64,000 nucleotides of DNA, taken from NCBI RefSeq assembly GCF_019097595.1, contig NC_080716.1, positions 34,351,401 through 34,415,400 on the forward strand. The letters are read 5' to 3'. A program made the translations under genes and the position numbers. Source of the stretch: Hemibagrus wyckioides. Its lineage: Eukaryota > Chordata > Actinopteri > Siluriformes > Bagridae. Under the pieces are notes generated by a model. It was not told where the DNA came from. It saw only the letters and a list, made by a program, of their open reading frames with translations, and searched no databases. Shown piece by piece: positions 14,101 through 29,300 of the stretch; positions within the stretch are counted from its first letter, which is position 1; each line of letters opens with the position of its first letter.

Positions 14101-17100
14101 AATCTGAACAGTGAACAAGCAAAGACACTTAATGTGACAGTCGATAATGCAGGAGAAACAGAATACCAGTGTCGGGCATCTAGGCTGAACTTCGACGACT
14201 ACGGTGACACTCGCTCCTACTACACAGACCTCAGTGATCCGGTCAAGATTACTGTGAGCGGTATGTCATGATTTTTTCCTCTTTTTGGCACGGAAGGGGT
14301 AAGAAAAAATATTGCTTAATTATTGCACTTCCTTTTTTTCCAGAATGTTCAAGATTATCTTGAAATACATGTTCAAAAGTATTTAAACTTATTTCCATCG
14401 GCCAGCACAGCGCCGCTTTAAGTCAAACACACCTATACACACACACTCACACACCACGTGACTAACATACACACCTATACACACTCACACACCACGTGAC
14501 TAACATACACACCTATACACACTCACACACCACGTGACTAACATACACACCTATACACACTCACACACCACGTGACTAACATACACACCTATACACACTC
14601 ACACACCACATGACTAACATACACACCTATACACACACTCACACACCACGTGACTAACATACACACCTATACACACTCACACACCACGTGACTAACATAC
14701 ACACCTATACACACTCACACACCACGTGACTAACATACACACCTATACACACACTCACACACCACGTGACTAACATACACACCTATACACACACTCACAC
14801 ACCACGTGACTAACATACACACCTATACACACACACACACCACGTGACTAACATACACACCTATATACACTCACACACCACGTGACTAACATACACACCT
14901 ATACACACACTCACACACCATGTGACTAACATACACACCCACACTCACACACCACGTGACTAACCTACACACCTATACACACACACTCACACACCATGTG
15001 ACTAACATACACACCTATACACACACACTCACACACCATGTGACTAACATACACACCTATACACACTCACACACCCTGTGACTAACATACACACCTATAC
15101 ACACTCACACACCATGTGACTAACATACACACCTATACACACACACTCACACACCATGTGACTAACATACACACCTATACACACACTCACACACCATGTG
15201 ACTAACATACACACCTATACACACACTCACACACCATGTGACTAACATACACACCTATACACACACACTCACACACCATGTGACTAACATACACACCTAT
15301 ACACACACACTCACACACCATGTGACTAACATACACACCTATACACACTCACACACCATGTGACTAACATACACACCTATACACACACTCACACACCACG
15401 TGACTAACATACACACCTATACACACTCACACACCATGTGACTAACATACACACCTATACACACACACTCACACACCACGTTACTAACATACACACCTAT
15501 ACACACACTCACACACCACGTGACTAACATACACACCTATACACACACTCACACACCACGTGACTAACATACACACCTATACACACACTCACACACCACG
15601 TGACTAACATACACACCTATACACACACTCACACACCACGTGACTAATACACACCTATACACACACTCACACACCACGTGACTAACATACACACCTATAC
15701 ACACACTCACACACCACGTGACTAACATACACACCTATACACACACTCACACACCACGTGACTAACATACACACCTATACACACACTCACACACCACGTG
15801 ACTAACATACACACCTATACACACACTCACACACCACGTGACTAACATACACACCTATACACACACTCACACACCACGTGACTAACATACACACCTATAC
15901 ACACACTCACACACCACGTGACTAACATACACACCTATACACACACTCACACACCACGTGACTAACATACACACCTATACACACACTCACACACCACGTG
16001 ACTAACATACACACCTATACACACACTCACACACCACGTGACTAACATACACACCTATACACACACTCACACACCACATGACTAACATACACACCTATAC
16101 ACACTCACACACACCACGTGACTAACATACACACCTATACACACTCACACACACCACGTGACTAACATACACACCTATACACACTCACACACACCACATG
16201 ACTAACATACACACCTATACACACTCACACACACCACGTGACTAACATACACACCTATACACACACACTCACACACCACGTGACTAACATACACACCTAT
16301 ACACACTCACACACCACGTGACTAACATACACACCTATACACACACTCACACACCACGTGACTAACATACACACCTATACACACACACTCACACACCACG
16401 TGACTAACATACACACCTATACACACTCACACACCACGTGACTAACATACACACCTAAACACACTCACACACCACGTGACTAACATACACACCTATACAC
16501 ACACTCACACACCACGTGACTAACATACACACCTATACACACACTCACACACCACGTGACTAACATACACACCTATACACACACACTCACACACCATGTG
16601 ACTAAAACACGTTACAGCCCTTGAGCACAACAGCAACAAAACAAAATCTGTCAGAAATCACAACAATCTTATTATTCAGATAAAATTCAAACTTTTAATT
16701 TTTAATGTTAACACAGTTGATAAAAGTCGGCTAATAAATGTATGTTGTGTTAAAACGGAGGTCCACTGTCTCTGATTCTGAAAACCCCTGACATATAGGA
16801 CCCTTTAGAGTATTATTCCATACCCAATATGTAGAAATGCCTTAAATTAAATCATCCTAAAGATAGATCTAAATAAAATGTAAACTGTTAAAGCACTAAG
16901 ACATTACAGTCTGAACATCATGACTTTCTATTATTCAACTAATGCAGTATTTAAGTTAAAATACAGACATGACTTAGGGGAACAATGGACCAGAACAGAC
17001 TCCATCATTCAGCTGTTCTGTCTATTAATAAAGGAATTCTCAGCACTAGAAATACTAGTATGATAACTGACCGTTTTACTCAAGTCCAGTCTCGGAGATA

Positions 17101-17850
17101 CTCTCTGATGATTCCACCCTCAAAGAACTAGGATAGAAAAGTCACCAAGAACATGAAGTAGACAAGATACAAGCAGCAAGACAGATGAGAGAACAATAAG
17201 AGAAGAGAAGAGAAGAGAAGAGAAGAGAAGAGAAGAGAAGAGAAGAGAAGAGAAGAGAAGAGAAGAGAAGAGAAGAGAAGAGAAGAGAAGAGAAGAGAAG
17301 AGAGGCGAGGCTGTAAAAAATAAATAAACAAACAAAGAATAATCCATACAGTAGTGCAGCATAAATGAGGAATGAAATGAGGTGCAGTATAATATAGATT
17401 ATTGTAAAATAATAATAATAATAAAGGATCTGCATGACACTGCTCCACACACAAGCTGTAACAGAGATAATATTGCATGGTATACCTGTGAGAGAGAAAA
17501 TGTAATGAATTTAATGAACTCCATTTTTAGTAGAAAGACTCTGAAATGATGGGAGGAGTCAGAAAAAAGATTGAATGAAATTTTCTAAAGTTGCATACTG
17601 TTTGTGTTCATTATTAAACAATATTACATAAAAATACTCTTACAAAACGTGTTATTCTTGCTTAGCCCCTCTCCCTAATTAGCCCCTGATGTTTCAGGCT
17701 CCGCCCCTGATGTTTTCAAATCCTAGAAACGCCCCTGGGTCCAGCTGTAGCAGTCCAATCAGTAGTCCAACACCTTATCCACTAATGACCACATCCCACA
17801 TGAAGTGACCACATTAAGAATCATACTTACAAAATGTAAAATAATATGAA

Positions 17851-17918
<68 letters not shown>

Positions 17919-18269
17919 GTAAAGTTTTAATGGCAAAATTAATTAATTAATGACAAAAACAAAAAGAACACATAGCTAATACCTGGTTAATCTCCTCCAC
18001 CAGGTTACAAAGAATCAAGGGATTCCTCTTCTGCATTAATTTCAAAGATGAAAAGTATTTACATAATTCCTTTGAAAAACATAGAAGTTTATTTCATTTT
18101 CAGAAATCTGTTCTGCACAACACACTGTACAACCTCTTTCTGCATTAATGTCTCCCTCGTTTTGTTAAACTGTATTTGTATATATGTGTATTTGTTTGTT
18201 TCTATGTGTTATTGTTCTAGTCCCCGTACACCACGTTTTTCTTTTTACACTGTGTTACGTGTTTCAACT

Positions 18270-18304
<35 letters not shown>

Positions 18305-21300
18305 CAACCAATGTTTTTAAGCCCTTGTTTTCCTTATTCGCTACATTCCTCCTGCTTCTCTCCTTCTTTCCCACTATTCCCTTGGCTTCAGTACATGTAT
18401 AAAACTCATAAATTTGTGTACAGTTTATGGAGAATCGCAGAATTTTTCAGCAGTCTGAGTAGAAATGTTAAAGCCCCCTAAAAATGGCCTAGTGATGCCC
18501 ATGCATCTGTAATCATCTGTTCTGAAAGCATCATCTGTGAGTGTTTGGAACCTCATGCTATATGTTGTGCTATAATTTCAGTAGCCATGTCTCTGGAAAA
18601 TGGTAAATCAGGCATCAATGTCCAAATCGGTATTCGACCAGACTTTAGGAGCGAATTAAGGTCGAAAACCGAGGTACCACTGTATTATCATTAATGCATC
18701 AATTAATAACACAGTGCTTACACCTGTTAACATATATGGCCCAAACAATGAAGATCCATCTGTTATTCATAACCTATTTTCTCTATTATGTGACTCAACA
18801 AACATCATCAATGCTCGTGACTTCAACACTGTTATAAACCCCAAAATCGACCACTCAGGTTCCTCTGATAACACAAGAAATTGGCACTCTTCTGAAATAA
18901 TAAAACAATATATGTATCACCATGGACTCAATGACAGTTGGAGAATAAATAACCCCACGTCTAGAGAATACACTTACTGTTCCCCACTCCATCAGACTTT
19001 TTCCCAAATTGATCTTTTCCTCATTAGCAACTCATTCACCCAACATGTAACTGACCATAATTCATCAGTAATCATAATCAGTGACCATGCCCCTATATCC
19101 CTCACACTAAACATCCACACTCATATTAAACCCTGCACAATAAATAAACTTTTATAAAATGCGATTTGAGAGTATTATACACAGAAAAACCCAAATGATC
19201 ATTCAACAACTTAAATATGAACAGTTCCAGTATAGCAACAGAACAGGTAAATACACTATATTGCCAAAAGTATTCGCTCACCCATCCAAATAATCAGAAT
19301 CAGGTGTTCCAATCACTTCCATGGCCACAGGTGTATAAAATCAAGCACCTAGGCATGCAGACTGTTTTTACAAACATTTGTGAAAGAATTGGTCGCTCTC
19401 AGGAGCTCAGTGAATTCCAGCGTGGAACTGTGATAGGATGCCACCTGTGCAACAAATCCAGTCGTGAAATTTCCTCGCTCCTAAATATTCCACAGTCAAC
19501 TGTCAGCTGTATTATAAGAACGTGGAAGTGTTTGGGAACAACAGCAACTCAGCCACGAAGTGGTAGGCCACGTAAACTGACAGAGCAGGGTCAGCAGATG
19601 CTGAGGCGCATAGTGCGAAGAGGTCGCCAACTTTCTGCAGAGTCAATCACTACAGACCTCCAAACTTCATGTGGCCTTCAGATTAGCTCAAGAACAGTGC
19701 GCAGAGAGCTTCATGGAATGGGTTTCCATGGCCGAGCAGCTGCATCCAAGCCATACATCACCAAGTCCAATACAAAGCGTCGGATGCAGTGGTGTAAAGC
19801 ACGCCGCCACTGGACTCTAGAGCAGTGGAGACGCGTTCTCTGGAGTGACGAATCGCGCTTCTCCATCTGGCAATCTGATGGACGAGTCTGGGTTTGGCGG
19901 TTGCCAGGAGAACGGTACTTGTCTGACTGCATTGTGCCAAGTGTAAAGTTTGGTGGAGGGGGGATTATGGTGTGGGGTTGTTTTTCAGGAGCTGGGCTTG
20001 GCCCCTTAGTTCCAGTGAAAGGAACTCTGAATGCTTCAGCATACCAAGACATTTTGGACAATTCCATGCTCCCAACTTTGTGGGAACAGTTTGGAGCTGG
20101 CCCCTTCCTCTTCCAACATGACTGTGCACCAGTGACCAAAGCAAGGTCCATAAAGACATGGATGACAGAGTCTGGTGTGGAGGAACTTGACTGGCCTGCA
20201 CAGAGTCCTGACCTCAACCCGATAGAACACCTTTGGGATGAATTAGAGCGGAGACTGAGAGCCAGGCCTTCTCGTCCAACATCAGTGTGTGACCTCACAA
20301 ATGCGCTTCTGGAAGAATGGTCAAAAATTCCCATAAACACACTCCTAAACCTTGTGGACAGCCTTCCCAGAAGAGCTGAAGCTGTTATAGCTGCAAAGGG
20401 TGGACCAACGTCATATTGAACCCTATGGATTAAGAATGGGATGTCACTTAAGTTCATATGCGAGTCAAGGCAGGTGAGCGAATACTTTTGGCAATATAGT
20501 GTATATAGCAAATCAACTACAACATAAAAAATAAAGCAATTATTCCATCCATAATAAACTCTACATGTGAAATGTTCCACAATTCACAGGATATTAATGC
20601 TGTATTTCAAAACTTCTACAGTGACCTATACTCCTCTGATCACAGTGTTATTCAGTCAGATATAGACCTCTTTCTAAACAACCTTAAACTGCCAACACTA
20701 TCCCAAGAACATGAACTCCATAAAGCACTAAATAAAATGCCCAATAACAAATCACCTGGACCCGGTGGTTAATCCACCCAGACCAAACAGGATTCATCAA
20801 AAACTGGAACCCCTCAGACAATGTCTGCAGACTAGGGGGCAAGGATCGGGTGGGGCAAGCACACGTGCAAACACAACATAAAGAAAAACACATGGAACAT
20901 AAAGAAACCCTGTCAGACCGCCCTCTGGTGTTCAGGCAGGGAACTGTCCCGCAGTCCATGACATGCACTTCACCAAGGGTCACAATAATCACAAATGGGG
21001 TCACCTCACAGAGTTTCACACTTCATCTGGGAACCAGACAAGGATGCCCATTCTCCCCATCCTTATTTGTCATCTTTATAGAACCACTAGCAGCAGCCAT
21101 ACAGCAAAACATCAAAATTAAAGGAATTCAGGATACAAATTAACAACATAAAATAAATCTTCATGCATACTTTTACAGGACCCCTACAATTCACTAAAGG
21201 AAACATTTAACATTATTAACTCATTTTCCAAAATATCAAACTACACTATAAACTGGATTAAATCAACTACACTCCCACTATCTGAGCAGGTTTGGGATTC

Positions 21301-23285
21301 TGCAGCTCAGGAATCCCCCCTCCCATTTCATATAGGCAACATTAAAATATTTAGGTATTAATATTTCCCAAAGGCTGTCAGAGCTTTTTAATCTCAACTA
21401 CACTCCTCTGTTAAAAAAGACAGAAGAGGATCTCAGACATTGGACCAACCTTCCACTTTCACTCATTGGATGAGTCGCCACAGTTAAAATGAAGATTTCA
21501 GCACAAATAAACTACCTGTTTTCAATGATTCCCACAACTCCCACGAAAAATTGGTTTAAACCACCTGACTCACTAACATCTCTTTTTTACTGGAAAAACA
21601 AGAAACCTAAAATTTCTTTTTCTACATTACAACAGAAAAAATCACAAGGTGGCCTTGAAGCACCAAATTTTCAACACTACTTTCTAGCAACACAACTACA
21701 ATACTTAGTCAGATGGATTCAAAAGGATAATTTCAACAACTCATGGATAGACCGAGAACAAAATCAATGTAAATGTATTTCAGTCGCTGATCTCACTTTC
21801 ATGCTGTAATAAATAAAAACAATTAACTATGAATATTTCATCAACTCTGACAGCATGGTGGAAAGCTCATAGATTACCAAATTAACAGTAACACTATGTA
21901 GAGACACCCCCATCTGGCACAATCCTGACTTTCAACTACACAATACCCCAGTCTACTTTCCAACATGGCACCATAAAGGAATCACCCACCTTCACCACCT
22001 ATCTGAGAATAACCAATTTCTATCATTTAAGACACTAATGGAGAAGTATGGAGTTGGGGGAGAACAGTTCCTCCAATACCAACAACTCAAATCCATAATT
22101 AAATAGAAAATTAATATAACTAATATCCCACTACAGCCTTCCAAATTAACTGATGAGATTATGAACATCACAAGCTCATAGAAACTACTATCTAAACTCT
22201 ATAAAATAACATCCAATAAAGGCACTATGACAACAATCCCAATGGCAAAATGGGAAAAAGATCTTATTTTCTCCCCCAACTCCGACTTTTGGACAGAAAT
22301 CTCTAACAATATATTCTCTATGATCAGCAACACAAATTAACAACTCATACAATACAAGACTATCCACAGAATCCATGTCACCCAAAGTAAAATGTTTAAA
22401 ATGGGTTTAACCGACACAGACACCTGTTCACAGTGCACCTCAGGTACCATAGACAATTACTTCCACTCCACTTGGGCATGTAAACCAGTTCACTCCCTCT
22501 GGGTAGAGGTAACAGAGAAACTCTCCACCATCCTGAGCTGCAGAATCCCCACATCCCCATCTCTCTGTTTGCTCGGAAACATCTCAGAAGGTGACTATCT
22601 CCCAGTTAAATACAGAAACCCACTAAAGAAAATCATTCTTCTTAACTGGAAAACTAAAAACTTATTACATATCAGTCACTAGATTAATCTTCTTACAGAA
22701 CACTTAACTATAGAAAAAATAACTGCTACATACCATACAAAAGCCACATACATCCCCACACACATCCCTGCAAATTCCTAAAAACAAACTAATATATTTA
22801 TTTATTAATTTATTTAATTATTTGTACTTATCTACCATTAGTATCACCTGTCACTATCATCTAAACAAAAGGGTTTTTTGTTTGTTTGTTTATTTAATTT
22901 ATTATTGGAACAGGAGGGGTTTCAGTGTTGGCCACAACTGCATTTCTCGACAGTGTTGCCAAATAAACAAGCTCCCTCCTTAGGGTTGGGGAGTGGTTTA
23001 GGAGGGTAACAAGTGATGGGCCAGCCCTCACCTGTAGGGGTTGAGAGCGACTCAGAGTGGGAGAATGTTGGTCAGGCTCAACCAAAGAAATGAAAAAAGG
23101 TAACCTATACCTAGCTGGACCACCCTGGAGCCCCCTTGAATAAACACCAAGAAAAAAAAATTATAAGGTGAGGGCAGCCTAAATTTGAGTTATATATTTA
23201 CGTCCTTTATTTATTTATTTATTTAATTTTTTTTCTTTTTTTCCCCCTTCTTCCTGTATTCTTTTGTCCCTCTTGCTCTCCTTCC

Positions 23286-23334
<49 letters not shown>

Positions 23335-26300
23335 GTTTTTTTCTCTTTCTGTGTCCTCCCTCTTTGCTACCTCCTTTCTCTTTTCCAGAAACAACCCCTC
23401 CACTCATTACCACGGTGTGCTTATGCAAACAAACACACACACTGTACACTGGTAACTCAAGTCCTGTCTTCTCATCATTTGTTCTTCTATTTGTTGTTTT
23501 GTTTGTCTGCAATGTACTGTATTTTGTTGTGAAATTAAAAAAATCTAAAGAAATCTAAGAAAAAAAAACAAAAAACAACAACCCAAAAAAAATTTAAAAG
23601 AAGAATAATTACACTGATTGCTATGTCATCTTTTACAATAATGCCAACAATCACTTTTTTTTTGCAAAAGCATAGAGATTTCTAAATTTAGGAAATAACC
23701 AGTAATGTGAATCTTTTCAAAGTGTACAGGCAAATCTATATCAGAATAAATGTTTCAAAAAGGATATATACATAGGCCTAATTATGGTATTGTGAAAATT
23801 TGAGCTAGTGAGATCATGTTCATTCACCAGAAGCTCTGGAATATGAGGAGGAACATTACGATGATGTTCAATTGTATGGCATTTGAACTAGATTGTGGGA
23901 TTGTTTTCATAACACTGTCATACAGATCCCATTATTTAAATTGTGAACAAAAAGATTTATAAGATATTTCCAGTTTTATCTAAAAGGTGCATTTACTTTG
24001 GTAAAATAAATATTTGCTCTTATATAACACATATCTACAATTCCATAATTGGGTGTTATGGGGACAGAAAATACTGATATTATCCATGTGTGTTTATTCT
24101 TCCACATCCCTGATCTAGTGTTTGTTTTTGCTTTGTTTTTGTGTCACATTTTTTATAGTTTATTTTTCTCTGTGAATAAATGAACTGAAAAAAAAAAAAA
24201 ACATGAAATTGTACAAAACCTGCCCTATGCTGTAATCATAATTATAATTTTTCATTTCAGCTGGAAACTCTTGGAAATTTAATTAAAAAATAAATATTTT
24301 ATTTTCTGTCCAAATAAATTTTCATTTCATACCAACAGCAAAACCCAAACTGACTGTGAGAGTGAATCCTCAGAGCTCCGTCTACACTGGAGACACCGTC
24401 ACTCTGAGCTGTGAGCTGCAGCAGGAGACTGGATGGGAGTTTCACTGGTACAAAAATAATCAGTTACAGAATCTGAACAGAGAACAAGCAAACACACTTA
24501 AAGTGACAGTCGATAATGCAGGAGAAACAGAGTACCGGTGTCGGGCAAACAGGAGAAACAACAACTACTACTACTTCACAGAGTTCAGTGATCCTGTCAA
24601 GATTACAGTGAGAGGTATGTCATGATTTTCCTCTACTTTGATTACATTGTAATCATAATTTTAATTTTTTATTTCAGCTGGAAACTCCTGGAAATTTGTA
24701 CAAATTATTTTGATAGATGTTTATTTTCTGTACAAATAATTTTTCATTTGGGATCAACAGCAAAACCCAAACTGACTGTGGGAGTGAATCCTCAGAGCTC
24801 CGTCTACACTGGAGACACCGTCACTCTGAGCTGTGAGCTGCAGCAGGGGACTGGATGGGAGTTTCACTGGTACAAAAATAATCAGTTACAGAATCTGAAC
24901 AGTGAACAAGAGAACACACTTAAAGTGACAGTCGATAATGCAGGAGAAACAGAGTACCGGTGTCGGGCAAACAGGATAAACAACAACTACTACTACTTCA
25001 CAGAGTTCAGTGATCCTGTCAAGATTACAGTGAGAGGTATGTCATGACTTTTTCCTCTCCTTTGATTACGTTTGTTAGAGGTGTTATAATATTGCTTAAT
25101 TATATTGTAATACTTGTAAATATTGCTTTATAATATATAGATATTTCCTGCTATTGTTATGTTCACAATAATCGTAAAACACATATATTTCAAAGTATTT
25201 ATCTTTTGTGGCTGGTGACATCCACTGCAACATTTTAAAAACATTTTATTTAATAAACAAAAACAAACAAACAACAAATATATTGATGATGAAAAATAGG
25301 TTGTTGATGATATGACTGTTTAAAGCTGCTATAATGTAAATGAGAACAAGAACTGCTTTGGCAGACATTCCTCAACAATAACCAAGGTTAAGTTGTGATC
25401 ACATAACCCAGTGATCAAATTATAACTCTTGATTATCCTTTCAGGTTTGTTTGTGAATATTAGGTCTATCTGTGTCCTAGAGGTTTTAGCAATTCTTGTG
25501 GGTCCTTTAATTATCTGATTTAAAAAATGCTTCTCTACAATAGTTTTCAGTTTTTTCCTCTTTAGTTTATCCTCCCAGTTAAAATTAAAATCACCCATAA
25601 GGATTATTTCTTTGTTATGGATACATTCCTTTAAAATATCTGCAAGTTGTTTATAAAATATATAATTTGCAGCGGGAGGTCTATACACACCTATGATATT
25701 AAATGACATTTGAGGAGATAAAATTATTTTTAGCTCTACGAGCTCCAAGTCATTGACGGAGTTAAACACAAGACGTTCACAATTATTATCACTTGTATTA
25801 CACTTGTATCAGCCTCCAGCCCCATAATGTGACAAGAACAGGAACTAACTTGTTTTGCAGGCATTTCACAACAGTAACTGTTAATATAAATGGTTGAAAA
25901 TTACACTGTGTCATTCAATAAATAATTAAACTGTAATCATTGGCACATGCTGTTAAAAATAATCGGGAAACAGTAAGTCTATAACAGTGTTAGACAGAGT
26001 GTTTTATTACTTAAACTATGTTAAAAGAAGAAAAAAATACACAATATACAGTACATCAAAAACCAGAAGTGAATGTGTGAGACATGTAAGAAATTATTTT
26101 CACAAATTGTTATAAAGTGTTAAGGATTAAATACAACTCTACTGTAATGAAAAAAAACCTGCCCTATGCTGTAATTATAATTAGAAACTTTTCATTTCAG
26201 CTGGAAACTCTTGGGAATTTGTACAGTTTTTTGATAGATGTTTATTTTCTGTCCAAATAATTTTTCATTTCATACCAACAGCAAAACCCAAACTGACTGT

Positions 26301-29300
26301 GAGAGTGAATCCTCAGAGCTCCGTCTACACTGGAGACACCGTCACTCTGAGCTGTGAGCTGCAGCAGGAGACTGGATGGGAGTTTCACTGGTACAAAAAT
26401 AATCAGTTACAGAATCTGAACAGTGAACAAGAGAACACACTTAAAGTGACAGTGGATAATGCAGGAGAAACAGAGTACCGGTGTCGGGCAAACAGGATAA
26501 ACAACAACTACTACTACTTCACAGAGTTCAGTGATCCTGTCAAGATTACAGTGAGAGGTATGTCATGACTTTTTCCTCTACTCTGATTACATTGTAATCA
26601 TAATAATAATTTTTAAATTCAGCTGTAAACTCCTGGAAATTTGTACAAATTATTTTGATAGGTGTTTATTTTCTGTACAAATAATTTTTCATTTGGGATC
26701 AACAGCAAAACCCAAACTGACTGTGAGAGTGAATCCTCAGAGCTCCGTCTACACTGGAGACACCGTCACTCTGAGCTGTGAGCTGCAGCAGGAGACTGGA
26801 TGGGAGTTTCACTGGTACAAAAATAATCAGCTGTTACAGAATCTTAGCAGAAAACAAGCAAACACACTTAAAGTGACAGTCGATAATGCAGGAGAAACAG
26901 AGTACCGGTGTTGGGCAAACAGGATAAACAACAACTACTACTACTTCACAGAGTTCAGTGATCCTGTCAAGATTACAGTGAGAGGTATGTTCAGATTTGA
27001 TTACATTGTAATCATAATTATAATTTTTAATTTCAGCTGGAAACTCCTGGAAATTTGCACAAATTATTTTGATAGGTGTTTATTTTTTGTACAAATAATT
27101 TTTCATTTGGGATCAACAGCAAAACCCAAACCGACTGTGAGAGTGAATCCTCAGAGCTCCGTCTACACTGGAGACACCGTCACTCTGAGCTGTGAGCTGC
27201 AGCAGGAGACTGGATGGGAGTTTCACTGGTACAGAAATAATCAGCTGTTACAGAATCTGAACAGTGAACAAGAGAACACACTTAAAGTGACAGTGGATAA
27301 TGCAGGAGAAACAGAGTACCGGTGTCGGGCAAACAAGATAAACAACAACTACTACTACTTCACAGAGTTCAGTGATCCTGTCAATATTACAGTGAGAGGT
27401 ATGTCATGACTTTTTTCTCTCCTTTGATTACGTTTGTTAGAGGTGTTATAATATTGCTTAATTATATTGTAATAATTGTAAATATTGCTTTATAATATAT
27501 AGTTATTTCCTGTTTTTGTTATGTTCACATTAATTGTAAAACACATATATTTCAAAGTATTTATCTTTTGTGGCTGGTGACATCCACTGCAACATATTAA
27601 AAACATTTTATTTAATAAACAAAAACAATCAAACAACAAATATATTTATGCATTAAAGGAGTGAGAAAAATAGGTTGTTGATGATATGACTGTTTATAGC
27701 TGCTATAATGTAAGTGAGAACAAGAACTGCTTTTGCAGACATTCCTCAACAATAAATGTAACAATAAATGGATAGAAAGTACAGTAACTCAGCATAATTA
27801 GTATTTGTAACTATTAGTCAGTTCTTAGTTAGTCTTTGGTAGTGATACAGAAATGTGTAAAATTGTAAAATGTTTCTGTAAGATATCATGACTGCTGACA
27901 GATGATAGTTACACTGACTGTATCAGGTGAGTGTGTGAGGATTTCTGGAGACACATGAAAATTAGAGTCAGTTAGACATTAATGAAAAGCTTTATATTGT
28001 GAATTAAATAATTCTAGAAAATAAATAGTTTGTATTTCCTGTGTAACAGAGAGACCACCGGCAGTACTGAGTGTATCTCCACAGAGCTGGCTGACTGAAG
28101 GAGACTCAGTGACTCTAAGCTGTGAGGTTACAGACTCCTCTACAGACTGGACATTCAGCTGGTACACAGTTGTTCCCTACAGAGACGGCTTAACTGGAAT
28201 AAATAATAATGGTGGCTATAGCGTGTATGTGGAGCTCCTCTCAGACAGCAGCAGAGGATCTGGAGGCAAATACACTCTCAGTCCTGCTGCTCTTAATCAC
28301 ACAGGAGTTTATATGTGCAGAGGAGAGAGAGGAGAACCAGCCCTTCACTCACAGTACAGCAATCCACAGCCACTATGGATCACTGGTGAGGAAAATTAAC
28401 TGTTGTGTTGAAGTGTAGAATTAAAAAAATGCAAACGTAAGATCAGATTAATGCAGTTTTTAGATCCTAATATGTATACAGCAGTGAAAGAGTCCAAAGA
28501 GCTGGTGGAGGATTATTGTCATGATTTTCCTTGTGTTCTCCTGTATGTTGTGATGTCTCCACCCCTTGCTATTGGGTCATTTTTCTGGGTAACATACAGG
28601 ACTCAGGAGATGATTGAGGATCTTTGTGCAGGAGGATTCTACGTTCTTTGTTTTTCAGAGTGAAAAGAAAATGTCTTCCAAACAGATACAAAAGATTTTT
28701 TTTAGTGTTTTTTTTTCTTAATTAACATGACTCTTTTCTATGTTTAAGGAGAATCTCCTCCAGTCTCTCTGATTATCAATCCCAGTAGAACTCAACACTT
28801 TACTAATGACTCTCTCTCACTGAGCTGTGAGGACCAGAGTAACTCTACTGGATGGACAGTGAGACGATACACACACAGTGAGAGAGTGTTAGATTGTTCA
28901 CACTGGGGATCAGTTACAGGATCTACATGTAACATCAGCTTCCTCTCCACATCCTACACTGGAGTTTACTGGTGTGAGTCTGAATCTGGAGAAAACAGTA
29001 ATCCTGTCCACATCACAGTGCATGGTGAGTCTTCATGTAGTGTGTTTAATGTTTCATTACAGATTATTTAGAATTCCAAGTGGGAAGAATTGTTCAATCT
29101 GACAAAGACAGTAGTTTTTCCCCTTTAATACATTTCCTGCGATTTCTATAATTCTGAGTAAGGATATCTGTGTTTCTTTCCAGACTGAATACAAATTCAC
29201 AGTTACCAATAACTAATCAAAAAGAGATGTGACTGAACATTTTGAATAGCTCTGATTATGTTGATTACTGTTGTGTTTTAATCAGGCTCATATATATAAA

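Larger units (their letters stand above)
16620..18690. other. Intron sequence with microsatellites
   Basis: AT-rich text holding (GAGAA)n at 17198-17304, (AAAT)n at about 17849-17917 and (CA)n at 18272-18302. No exon with both splice sites and Ig similarity is visible. The Ser-Leu and Cys-Val frames in this part are repeat artefacts. Confidence 0.5.
18700..22690 (+). mobile_element. Dead L1-type LINE interrupted by a Tc1-like element
   Basis: Successive plus-strand pieces in correct ORF2 order: endonuclease end at 18714-19157 ([11 protein letters not shown]), reverse-transcriptase start at 20572-20772 ([13 protein letters not shown]), a B-motif piece at 21010-21143 ([19 protein letters not shown]), the post-RT region at 21489-21809 ([16 protein letters not shown]) and a C-terminal Cys-rich piece at 22392-22682 ([21 protein letters not shown]). 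The catalytic A and FADD parts are missing or scrambled. A Tc1-like element occupies 19254-20501. Confidence 0.8.

Noticed and set aside
14409..16605. CRISPR-like regular repeat array
   Set aside because: Units are contiguous with no unique spacers, the genome is vertebrate, and there are no cas genes.
19711..20580. 289-codon minus-strand ORF
   Set aside because: Shadow of the Tc1 transposase on the other strand; the plus-strand frame has the DDE motifs.
23215..23455. Poly-Asn and poly-Leu proteins
   Set aside because: Produced by the (ATT)n repeat.
28451..28663. 70-codon ORF between D3 and D4 as an extra exon
   Set aside because: No Ig similarity and no suitable splice sites in phase 1. 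The corresponding region of receptor B is different and closed.
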